Assembly (NCBI GenBank): GCA_913055925.1 | Contig: CAJXLH010000182.1 | Location: forward strand, 1 to 5,898 | Source: an uncultured Maritalea sp. | Lineage (GTDB): Bacteria > Pseudomonadota > Alphaproteobacteria > Rhizobiales > Devosiaceae | DNA length: 5,898 nt | Direction: 5' to 3' | Shown: one piece after another, positions 1 to 5,289 of the stretch | How the letters are laid out: each line of letters opens with the position of its first letter | Numbering within the stretch: the stretch's first letter is position 1 | The notes under the pieces: generated by a model | Database searches by the model: none | Told to the model about the DNA's origin: nothing | What the model saw: the letters and a program-made list of their open reading frames with translations, nothing else | Made by a program: the position numbers and the translations under genes

Positions 1-602
1 TGCGACCAATCATTCGGGTCGTCATTATTGTTTGGTGAAAGGCCAATGATATCTCCGTCCGTTGAGCAACCAAGACCGAGCACAGTGCGGTTTGCGTAAG
101 AGAAGTATGCGGTAACCTGATTGATTTCGAGGATTTCACCATCGTCGTAACCGTGCGCACGCAGCGCTTCCACGTCGGCTTCGATCATGTTGCCTGCATC
201 AACGGTTAGTTTTTTGGCATAGGTGAGGGCGGCCAGCTCTTTCGCGGTGACTGGTGCTTTGGAGACATCACCATCTATGATTGCGGCGCGTATGGCCTGC
301 GCGCGATCTTTATCACCTAAATTGCGCTCCATGCCGACATAATGATGTTCAAAACAATAATTGCATTTATTGAGATAAGAAACATAGGTGCCTATCGCTT
401 CTAGGAACCACTTCTCAATAGTGTTGTTGGCGTGATGGAGCACATATTTATATATCGCCATATGCCCTTCCATCGTGTGCGGGCGTAGCGAATGCATCAT
501 CATAATATTATCGACATTGTTGTTTGGGCCGGTAACGCGTTGGTAAAGCTGCTTTAGTCGGCCGGTTGCGTCTTCAAAGCTGACGGTTTTGATCCAAGAC
601 AT
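1..602 (-). CDS. Peroxidase-related AhpD/CMD-family protein (3' end outside window)
   Basis: The minus-strand frame is open from the ATG at 602-600 to the window edge: 200 codons plus two bases, with no stop reached. The protein begins MSWIKTVSF and carries the AhpD-type redox signature: Glu68, then Cys80-Asn-Tyr-Cys83 and His87, with the same E-x11-C-x2-C-x3-H spacing as AhpD (Glu118, Cys130, Cys133, His137 in the M. tuberculosis enzyme). The inner histidine of the AhpD motif is Tyr82 here. Members of this carboxymuconolactone-decarboxylase-like, 'peroxidase-related' group are cytoplasmic and presumed to use the cysteine pair for peroxide or disulfide chemistry; true substrates are mostly unknown. 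The start is supported by an AAGGGGG ribosome binding site six bases upstream (615-609). The gene is divergent from the GntR regulator and shares its operator region, so it is probably controlled by it. The last visible stretch is Asn/Asp-rich and polar, which suggests the end is near. Family is confident; reaction is not. Confidence 0.9.
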   Translation of the reverse strand, partial: MSWIKTVSFEDATGRLKQLYQRVTGPNNNVDNIMMMHSLRPHTMEGHMAIYKYVLHHANNTIEKWFLEAIGTYVSYLNKCNYCFEHHYVGMERNLGDKDRAQAIRAAIIDGDVSKAPVTAKELAALTYAKKLTVDAGNMIEADVEALRAHGYDDGEILEINQVTAYFSYANRTVLGLGCSTDGDIIGLSPNNNDDPNDWS

Positions 603-659
603 GTTGATCCCCCTTATTGTTTTTCTGAACGATTTCATGATTTCAGCTCAATTGCAATC

Positions 660-683
660 TTGTCTGACAAAGTTGTCTGTCGG
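660..683. promoter_or_regulatory. Paired GntR-type operator between CMD gene and gntR
   Basis: TTGTC-T-GACAA at 660-670 is a perfect 5+1+5 palindrome. A degenerate copy, TTGTCTGTCGG, follows at 673-683, with 7 of the 10 defined positions matching and its centre 13 bp from the first. The half-sites fit the GTM-N0-1-KAC consensus known for FadR-subfamily GntR regulators. The same paired arrangement recurs at 1484-1507. The site lies between two divergent genes, 58 bp from one start and 90 bp from the other. The second copy also covers the candidate -35 of gntR, so autorepression is likely. Binding by the neighbouring GntR protein is inferred from position and symmetry. Confidence 0.75.
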
Positions 684-701
684 GGCGAATTTCTCTATGT
701 T
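673..701 (+). promoter_or_regulatory. Candidate gntR promoter
   Basis: TTGTCT (673-678) and TATGTT (696-701) are separated by exactly 17 bp. Each matches four of six sigma-70 consensus bases. The -35 falls inside the second operator copy, which would let a bound repressor block it. This is only a consensus match; no start site is known. Confidence 0.35.
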
Positions 702-759
702 GGACTTTTGATGTGAGGAAAAAACCAATAAAATATCTGCGGGGTATTTGGGGGTAAGT

Positions 760-1413
760 ATGGCAGGATCAAATGTCGACACCGTTGTCGATGCGATTAC
801 TGAGGCTGTGCGAAATGGCCGTTTGGTGCCAGGCACACGGCTTGTTGAGGCGGATTACACTCACGATTTTGGGTTTTCACGTAGCACTGTCCGAGAAGCT
901 TTTCAGCGACTCATTTCGACAGGGCTTTTGACATTTGAACGACATCGCGGGGTCTCTGTTTGTAAGTTAACCCGCAAACAGGCAGTTGACATTTATCGCG
1001 TGCGGGCCAACCTTGAAGGTTTGGCCGCAAGGCTCGCCACCGAGCAAATCAAACGAGCGCCAGAGATATGCTTGGAGTTACAGCAAAAGCTCGATGATGC
1101 GGTGGAGAAAAGTGATTTGCCGCTTTTCTCGCAACTCAATACAGAGTTTCACGCGCTCATCGCTAAAGCGGCGGACAATGAATATTTGCTACAAGCGATC
1201 CAGCAATTTGAAACTTCAATATTCTGGCTGCAGTTCCGTGTGTTGGTGGGCCAAAATGCGGTTTTCACCACCAATGATGACCACCGGCTGATCGTTGATG
1301 CGATGGTTGCCGGTGATGCGAAACGCGCAGAGCGGGCGATGGTCGATCATATCATGAAGGCCAGCAAGCTCGTGCAAGAATTAGACGACGACTATTTCAA
1401 AATAGACAAGTAG
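760..1413 (+). CDS. GntR-family transcriptional regulator, FadR/FCD subfamily
   Basis: A 217-residue DNA-binding repressor or activator. Residues 1-68 form the GntR winged helix, including the recognition-helix run FSRSTVREAFQRLISTGLL at 39-57 and the wing motif ERHRGVSV at 60-67. Residues about 72-210 are an all-helical FCD ligand domain. The usual FCD metal ligands are in place: Asn127, His131 (NTEFH), His175 (DDHR) and His197 (VDHI). Such domains typically sense small carboxylates or amino-acid-like effectors. The ATG at 760 is preferred because GGGGG (750-754) sits five bases upstream. An in-frame TTG at 748 would add four residues but has poorer spacing. The gene is divergent from the CMD-family gene and upstream of the IYD-like gene, and palindromic operators lie in front of both neighbours and itself. 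It is therefore the likely local regulator. The effector is unknown; a halogenated tyrosine or aromatic acid is a guess from the neighbour. Confidence 0.93.
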   Translation: MAGSNVDTVVDAITEAVRNGRLVPGTRLVEADYTHDFGFSRSTVREAFQRLISTGLLTFERHRGVSVCKLTRKQAVDIYRVRANLEGLAARLATEQIKRAPEICLELQQKLDDAVEKSDLPLFSQLNTEFHALIAKAADNEYLLQAIQQFETSIFWLQFRVLVGQNAVFTTNDDHRLIVDAMVAGDAKRAERAMVDHIMKASKLVQELDDDYFKIDK

Positions 1414-1457
1414 GTGGTCTCCACCGTCGTAAGGCGGATGAGTTCAAACTGTCACGC

Positions 1458-1485
1458 TTGACTTTTGTTTGGGTGTTGATAAATT
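1458..1485 (+). promoter_or_regulatory. Candidate promoter of the IYD-like gene
   Basis: TTGACT (1458-1463, five of six matches) is followed after 16 bp by TAAATT (1480-1485, four of six). The -10 runs into the palindromic operator at 1484-1494, the classic layout for repression at the transcription start. Initiation near 1492 would leave a leader of about 30 bases before the GTG at 1521. Confidence 0.45.
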
Positions 1486-1507
1486 GTCTGACAATCTAAT
1501 CAGACAA
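1484..1507. promoter_or_regulatory. Paired GntR-type operator of the IYD-like gene
   Basis: TTGTCTGACAA at 1484-1494 is identical to the palindrome at 660-670, and the dyad extends one base on each side (A...T, 1483-1495). A second copy at 1497-1507 (TAATCAGACAA, 8 of 10 defined positions) is again centred 13 bp downstream. Two exact 11-bp palindromes with the same companion spacing in consecutive promoters are hard to explain by chance. They mark this gene as a target of the adjacent GntR regulator. The element covers the expected -10 and start site, so repression is the simplest reading. Confidence 0.78.
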
Positions 1508-1510
1508 AAT

Positions 1511-1518
1511 GGAGGGGG
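1511..1518 (+). promoter_or_regulatory. Ribosome binding site deciding the IYD-like start
   Basis: GGAGGGGG lies just upstream of the GTG at 1521, with GGAGG five bases from it, and overlaps an upstream in-frame ATG (1509). Its strength and spacing argue for the GTG. Similar G-runs precede the CMD-family gene (609-613) and gntR (750-754). Confidence 0.65.
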
Positions 1519-1520
1519 AA

Positions 1521-2216
1521 GTGGTTTCTAGCCAGTTTGGTGAAGATTTTCAGGCCATCGACTTGCCCGATTACAGGGAAAAACCGCTAGCTGAAATGCG
1601 CGCTGCCGCGGACGCATTTTACGAAAACATTCGCAAAAGGCATACTGTGCGTGAATTTTCGGATCGTCCGGTGCCGCGCGACATAATAGAGAAATGCATC
1701 CTAGCAGCGGGGACTGCGCCAAATGGTGCGAACCATCAGCCATGGCATTTTTCCGCGATTTCCAATCCGGAAATGAAGTCAAAAATCCGCGTCGCTGCAG
1801 AGGAGGAAGAGCGCACCTTTTATGAGGGGCGGGCAGGTGAAGAATGGCTGGAAGCGTTAAAGCCGATTGGTACAGATGCTGATAAACCGTTTTTAGAAAC
1901 TGCGCCTTGGTTGATCGCGATTTTCGGACAACGTCGCTCGGTGGGCGTCGATGGTAAGAATTACAAAAACTACTATGTGCCTGAATCAGTTTCGATCGCG
2001 ACAGGGTTTTTACTTATGGCCCTGCATGAGGCAGGGCTTGCGACGCTTACACACACGCCCAACCCGATGGGTTTCCTCACTGAGATTTGCGAGCGCCCCA
2101 AAACGGACAAGCCCTACATATTGCTAGTCGCCGGCTATCCGGCGGCGGATGCTAAAATTCCAATGCACGCGACCCAGAAAAAACCTCTCCCAGCAATATC
2201 AACCTTTTTCGAATAG
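1521..2216 (+). CDS. Iodotyrosine deiodinase-like flavoprotein (nitroreductase superfamily)
   Basis: A predicted soluble FMN enzyme of 231 residues whose sequence follows iodotyrosine deiodinase (IYD) more than generic nitroreductases. Visible IYD-type blocks are KRHTVREFS (39-47, FMN-phosphate arginines), AGTAPNGANHQPWHF (63-77), an acidic run ending Glu97, then Tyr101 and Trp109, DKPFLETAP (121-129), YVPESVSIATG (152-162) and THTP (177-180), whose threonine contacts flavin N5 in IYD. Glu97, Tyr101 and Lys122 align with human Glu157, Tyr161 and Lys182, the lid residues that grip the zwitterion of halotyrosine. IYDs reductively remove iodide, bromide or chloride from halotyrosines; the partner reductase in bacteria is unclear. 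There is no membrane anchor, unlike the animal enzymes. An ATG at 1509 would extend the frame by four residues, but it has no Shine-Dalgarno and would place GGAGGGGG (1511-1518) inside the gene. GTG at 1521 has GGAGG five bases upstream, so I chose it. A paired operator precedes the gene. Confidence 0.85.
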   Translation: MVSSQFGEDFQAIDLPDYREKPLAEMRAAADAFYENIRKRHTVREFSDRPVPRDIIEKCILAAGTAPNGANHQPWHFSAISNPEMKSKIRVAAEEEERTFYEGRAGEEWLEALKPIGTDADKPFLETAPWLIAIFGQRRSVGVDGKNYKNYYVPESVSIATGFLLMALHEAGLATLTHTPNPMGFLTEICERPKTDKPYILLVAGYPAADAKIPMHATQKKPLPAISTFFE

Positions 2217-2229
2217 GGTTGATGTGCTG

Positions 2230-2260
2230 AAAAGGCCAGCGCTGGACCGCTGGCCTTTTT
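2230..2260. terminator. Bidirectional Rho-independent terminator
   Basis: A perfect 12-bp stem, AAAAGGCCAGCG (2230-2241) and CGCTGGCCTTTT (2248-2259), encloses a six-base loop, CTGGAC. It gives a T run on both strands (TTTTT at 2256-2260 on plus). It sits in the 51-bp gap between two convergent genes, so it ends both the IYD-like gene and the LysR gene. Confidence 0.93.
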
Positions 2261-2267
2261 CCCAAAG

Positions 2268-3143
2268 CTACATATTTGAGAATTTTTGGACCATAAAGTC
2301 GATGAAAACGCGTGTTTTTAGCGCGAGGCGTCGACGGTGCGGATAGAGCACATAAAGCGGTGTCATTTCCTCCGCGATGCCAGGCAACAACACCTTTAGG
2401 CGGCCATTTTCGATTGCATCGCCGATAATAAAGTTTGGCAAATAGGCTGCGCCAACACCAGCTTCGGCAAGTCGCAGCATGGCGTCGCCATTGTTGGATC
2501 TTGCACGTTCACTTTCATTGTTACCGCGGGTTGTTTGCCAGGGCGGGGCGGTCGTGCGCAAGCTATATGCGATCGTGGGCCAGTTTTTCAGTTCTTCTAC
2601 CGTTTTGGGCTCGCCGCCCATTTGTTTAATCAAAGAAGGTGCAGCCGCAAGTTGATGTTTAGTTTCTGCAAACTTGCGCACAATAAGAGAGTCTGAGCCT
2701 GTCGCGCCAATGCGGATCGCTAAATCCATGCCTTGTTCGACAATGTCGACAAACCGATCCGTCATTTGAATGTCGACTTGAACCTTGGGATATTGCTCCA
2801 TGAATTCAGGCAGCACAGGCGTAATGTGTTGCGTGCCAAAGCTCATTGGAGAGCTGATACGCAAAAGGCCCTGCGGCTCTAAGCTCTTTTCCGCAAACCG
2901 GCTTTCAATTTCGGCATTTTGTTCAAGGATCGCGCGGCAATGTTCTAAATACTCAGTGCCAGCTTCGGTTAGCGATACTTTACGGGTCGTTCGATTAAGA
3001 AGACGGACATCTAGGCGTTCTTCAAGCAAACTTAGTGTGCGAGACACAATCGCTTTGGAACAGCCCAGCTTATCAGCGGCGGCCGTTATGCCATTATTCT
3101 CAGCAACTGCGACAAAAGTCTGCATAGCATTGAGCATATCCAT
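2268..3143 (-). CDS. LysR-family transcriptional regulator (CrgA-like)
   Basis: The length of 291 residues is normal for the family. The N-terminal winged helix starts MDMLNAMQTFVAVAENNG; its helix-turn-helix covers about residues 20-40 (TAAADKLGCSKAIVSRTLSLL), followed by LLNRTTRKVSLTEAG and the linker helix. The effector domain runs from about residue 92 (LRISSPMSFG) to the end, and its DIVEQGMDLAIRIG segment is typical of the CrgA-like substrate-binding group. The ATG at 3143 is supported by GAAAGGA (3157-3151) seven bases upstream, and a good promoter precedes it. The gene is convergent with the IYD-like gene and lies downstream of ald on the same strand, but a terminator separates it from ald. 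No gene is divergent from it, so the usual LysR target cannot be read from context. Such regulators often respond to aromatic or redox-active compounds, but no effector can be assigned here. Confidence 0.93.
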   Translation of the reverse strand: MDMLNAMQTFVAVAENNGITAAADKLGCSKAIVSRTLSLLEERLDVRLLNRTTRKVSLTEAGTEYLEHCRAILEQNAEIESRFAEKSLEPQGLLRISSPMSFGTQHITPVLPEFMEQYPKVQVDIQMTDRFVDIVEQGMDLAIRIGATGSDSLIVRKFAETKHQLAAAPSLIKQMGGEPKTVEELKNWPTIAYSLRTTAPPWQTTRGNNESERARSNNGDAMLRLAEAGVGAAYLPNFIIGDAIENGRLKVLLPGIAEEMTPLYVLYPHRRRLALKTRVFIDFMVQKFSNM

Positions 3144-3181
3144 CTTTCTATCCTTTCAAACAAACCTCCGCTTTTTTTTGT

Positions 3182-3211
3182 ATTATCCCTACATTTTTGA
3201 ACGATCGTCAA
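3182..3211 (-). promoter_or_regulatory. Promoter of the lysR gene
   Basis: On the minus strand, TTGACG (3211-3206, five of six) and GATAAT (3187-3182, five of six) are separated by 18 bp. The -10 lies about 40 bases before the ATG at 3143. This is the best sigma-70 match seen in the window. Confidence 0.6.
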
Positions 3212-3224
3212 TTAAGTAATTTGA
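3208..3224. promoter_or_regulatory. Possible LysR autoregulatory dyad
   Basis: A 17-bp imperfect inverted repeat, TCAATTAAGTAATTTGA, has six of eight base pairs symmetric and contains a T-N11-A spacing (T3212, A3224). It overlaps the -35 of the lysR promoter, as expected for LysR self-control. AT-rich sequence makes chance dyads common, so this is tentative. Confidence 0.3.
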
Positions 3225-3399
3225 CTGAGGGTTCACGCGCTAAAAATTTTATTAAGTTTTTATAATGATTTGCGCGATTCAGTTTTTGTCGTTGTTAAAA
3301 TGTTCGGCGTCATTAGCACCTGATATACGTAAAATCCAGTAGTTTTGTGGAATTTGTCTATCACCTTGTGGGAGATATACAATTCTACGTAGAAAAGGA
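3225..3399. other. AT-rich intergenic stretch without a gene
   Basis: No open frame with a ribosome binding site is seen here on either strand. It holds an isolated perfect TATAAT on the plus strand (3261-3266) without a matching -35. It also holds a 12-bp perfect palindrome TTCTACGTAGAA (3383-3394) directly beyond the ald terminator. Neither has a clear role. Confidence 0.6.
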
Positions 3400-3420
3400 C
3401 GTTTAGGTTCAACCTAAACG
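3391..3420 (-). terminator. Rho-independent terminator of ald
   Basis: Read on the minus strand, CGTTTAGG (3420-3413), loop TTGAA and CCTAAACG (3407-3400) form a perfect 8-bp stem, extendable by two closing pairs into the loop. It is followed by TCCTTTTCT (3399-3391). It lies 45 bases after the ald stop codon. The T tract is interrupted, and the plus-strand side has no T run, so it should work mainly for ald. Confidence 0.75.
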
Positions 3421-3464
3421 CCCCTCACGAAACTGTGATGTTGAATTTGAACTGTTTTCGAAAA

Positions 3465-4580
3465 CTAGTTCAAAAATTCATCCGCAGGCACATAGTCGTA
3501 GCCCAAATCTACGGCGACAGGCTCACAAGTTACCTTGCCTTCACACACATTGAGACCATTTTTCAAGTGTGAGTCGTCTTTCAACGCCTTTTTCCAGCCT
3601 TTGTTTGCAATCTGCACACAATGGTGAAGAGTGGCGTTGTTTAGGGCATATGTTGATGTGCGTGCAACAGCGCCTGGCATGTTGGCCACACAATAATGCA
3701 CTACATCGTCGATGATGTATGTTGGCTCTGCATGGGTCGTTGCTTTTGATGTTTCAAAGCAACCGCCTTGGTCAATGGCAACATCGACCAACACAGCGCC
3801 GGGTTGCATGGTTTTCAACATGTCGCGGCTAACCAGTTTTGGAGCAGCTGCACCCGGAACAAGGACCGCGCCTACAACCAAATCGGCTTCAGCAACATAT
3901 TCTGCCAAAGCAGCTTTTGTAGAGTAGACAACTTTAGCGCTTGCTTCGAAGTGGTTTGAAAGCTTTTCCAAAACAGCTGGGTTGCGGTCTAGGATTGTAA
4001 CATCAGCGTGCATGCCTACAGCCATTTGCGCTGCGTTGAAGCCTACGACGCCGCCGCCGATTACCACAACTTTCGCGGGTGCTACGCCCGGCACGCCGCC
4101 CATCAAAACGCCGCGTCCGCCATGTGCTTTTTCAAGAGCCGTCGCGCCAGCTTGCACTGACATGCGTCCAGCCACTTGGCTCATTGGTTTTAGAAGCGGC
4201 AATCCGCCTTGGTTGTCAGTTACAGTTTCGTAGGCAATGCAAACCGCACCGCTGTCGACCAAGTCTTTGGTTTGTTCTGGATCGGGTGCCAGGTGCAAAT
4301 ATGTGTAAAGGATCTGGCCTGGCTTAAGCATTGCGCGCTCAACAGCCTGAGGTTCTTTCACTTTCACGATCATGTCAGCGCGGGCGAAGATTTCTTCCGG
4401 CGTATCAACAATGCTTGCGCCGGCTTCAATGTATTGGTCGTTGGTAAAACCAATCGCCGCACCACCGTTATTTTCGATAATAACGTCGTGACCATTTTCT
4501 ACGTATTCGCGCACTGCCGCAGGGGTTAAGCCAATACGATACTCGTGGTTTTTAATTTCCTTAGGTACACCAATCAGCAT
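3465..4580 (-). CDS. ald: Alanine dehydrogenase
   Basis: NAD-dependent oxidative deamination of L-alanine to pyruvate and ammonium, and the reverse; a cytoplasmic, typically hexameric enzyme. The 371 residues match the family's usual length. Residues sit at their standard numbers: Arg15 and Lys75 (VKVKEPQ) for pyruvate binding, catalytic His96 (YLHLAPD) and Asp270 (VDVAIDQGG). The Rossmann glycine motif GGGVVG is at 175-180, with Asp198 ending the second strand. The C-terminal hallmark HYCVANMPGAVARTSTYAL is intact. The ATG at 4580 has GAGG (4591-4588) seven bases upstream. The gene is divergent from lrp across 142 bp, the arrangement seen in many gammaproteobacteria where an Lrp-type protein controls ald, so alanine-responsive control is likely. 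It ends with its own hairpin terminator. No residue needed for activity is missing. Confidence 0.98.
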   Translation of the reverse strand: MLIGVPKEIKNHEYRIGLTPAAVREYVENGHDVIIENNGGAAIGFTNDQYIEAGASIVDTPEEIFARADMIVKVKEPQAVERAMLKPGQILYTYLHLAPDPEQTKDLVDSGAVCIAYETVTDNQGGLPLLKPMSQVAGRMSVQAGATALEKAHGGRGVLMGGVPGVAPAKVVVIGGGVVGFNAAQMAVGMHADVTILDRNPAVLEKLSNHFEASAKVVYSTKAALAEYVAEADLVVGAVLVPGAAAPKLVSRDMLKTMQPGAVLVDVAIDQGGCFETSKATTHAEPTYIIDDVVHYCVANMPGAVARTSTYALNNATLHHCVQIANKGWKKALKDDSHLKNGLNVCEGKVTCEPVAVDLGYDYVPADEFLN

Positions 4581-4629
4581 TTCACAGCCTCTAAATTGTT
4601 AGTGGTTAGAACATCAAAATTTGCGGCAA

Positions 4630-4635
4630 ATTATA
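4630..4635 (-). promoter_or_regulatory. Candidate ald -10 element
   Basis: A perfect TATAAT on the minus strand (4635-4630) lies about 50 bases before the ald ATG. No good -35 is present at 16-18 bp; the nearest hexamers, around 4652-4658, are poor. A strong -10 with a weak -35 fits activator-dependent transcription, for instance by Lrp, but this is inference. Confidence 0.45.
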
Positions 4636-4707
4636 GACGCAAAAGGCAGTGTATGACGTACTTTTTTTAGGTGCCTTTTTAGTATAAAGTGATACATACA
4701 AAGCCAT

Positions 4708-4722
4708 CAGCAGAATAAAATC
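4708..4722. promoter_or_regulatory. Possible Lrp-like site just before lrp
   Basis: The 15 bases ending at the lrp start match the E. coli Lrp consensus (YAGHAWATTWTDCTR, read on either strand) at about 11 positions. The location would suit autoregulation. The consensus is loose and the region AT-rich, so this is weak support. Confidence 0.2.
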
Positions 4723-5214
4723 ATGTTTATTGCCGAAGAACCCGCAGAAATCACTATTGACAGAATCGACCGGAAGATCTTAAGAATTTTGCAGGACGAT
4801 GGCCGCATCTCCAATGTGGCGCTGGCCAAACGCGTCGGTCTGAGCGCAACCGCTTGTCTGGAGCGGGTTCGCAAGCTGGAACGAGAGGGCGTTATTGAAA
4901 GTTATCACGCCAAAATCAACCCCGCCAAACTGGGCGCCAACCTGATGGTATTTGTCGAAATCACCTTAACCCGTACTTCCGCCGATGCCTTTGCCGAATT
5001 CAGCGAAGCGGCCCGTAAAACCGACGAAATTCTGGAGTGTCACTTAGTGGCCGGTGATTTTGACTTTTTGATCAAGGCGCGGGTACCGGACATGCGTGCC
5101 TACCGCAAACTGCTCGGCGAAACCTTATTGATGATGCCGGGGGTGGATGAATCGCGCACCTACGTGGTGATGGAAGAGGTCAAACAAGAAAATAAAGTAT
5201 TAGTAAAGGGCTAA
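4723..5214 (+). CDS. lrp: Leucine-responsive regulatory protein Lrp
   Basis: 163 residues, essentially the length of E. coli Lrp (164) and very similar throughout. The N-terminal DNA-binding part reads DRIDRKILRILQDDGRISN with helix-turn-helix at about 30-52 (LAKRVGLSATACLERVRKLE). The C-terminal RAM ligand and oligomerisation domain (about 72-158) contains VFVEITL, ECHLVAGDFDFLIKARVPDM, YRKLLGETLLMMPGV and RTYVVMEEVKQ. Lrp proteins are oligomeric global or local regulators that sense leucine or alanine. The position next to divergent ald and upstream of ftsK is the conserved gammaproteobacterial context. The first eleven residues differ from E. coli, as is usual. The ATG at 4723 lacks a clear Shine-Dalgarno: only AGCAGAAT-like sequence precedes it, unlike the genes to the left. 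A TATAAA at 4683-4688 could be its -10, without a convincing -35. Confidence 0.97.
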   Translation: MFIAEEPAEITIDRIDRKILRILQDDGRISNVALAKRVGLSATACLERVRKLEREGVIESYHAKINPAKLGANLMVFVEITLTRTSADAFAEFSEAARKTDEILECHLVAGDFDFLIKARVPDMRAYRKLLGETLLMMPGVDESRTYVVMEEVKQENKVLVKG

Positions 5215-5239
5215 CATTCAGCGTCAGTTTCGCTACAAT
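5211..5239 (+). promoter_or_regulatory. Weak candidate ftsK promoter
   Basis: CTAACA (5211-5216), overlapping the lrp stop codon, and TACAAT (5234-5239, five of six) are 17 bp apart. There is no terminator in the 75-bp gap after lrp, so read-through from lrp is also possible. Confidence 0.3.
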
Positions 5240-5289
5240 CAATGCGTTAGCCGGATATAACGATAAAAACAGGACACACGATACGCGCA

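Noticed and set aside
774..781. TGTCGACA inside the first codons of gntR as a further operator
   Set aside because: It fits a zero-spacer version of the GntR consensus, but it is coding, short and lacks the TTGTC-T-GACAA form. An identical octamer occurs inside the lysR gene at 2744-2751.
648..836. Minus-strand 62-codon frame across the gntR start
   Set aside because: It crosses the operator region and the gntR coding start, and has no family resemblance.
1413..1425. GGTGG-TCT-CCACC hairpin after gntR as a terminator
   Set aside because: The stem is five pairs with a three-base loop and no T run follows, so it is unlikely to terminate.
2785..3219. Plus-strand open frame of 144 codons
   Set aside because: It lies antisense to the LysR gene, has no ribosome binding site, and its composition is that of a shadow frame.
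3354..3364. TTGTCTATCAC as a third GntR operator
   Set aside because: Only one half-site is intact, there is no companion at 13 bp, and no promoter or start lies nearby.
3712..4529. Several plus-strand open frames opposite ald
   Set aside because: Ald is complete and conserved on the other strand; these frames overlap each other and look like no known protein.
5245..5262. CGTTA...TAACG hairpin between lrp and ftsK
   Set aside because: The five-pair stem is AT-leaning with an eight-base loop and no T tract; it is probably chance.
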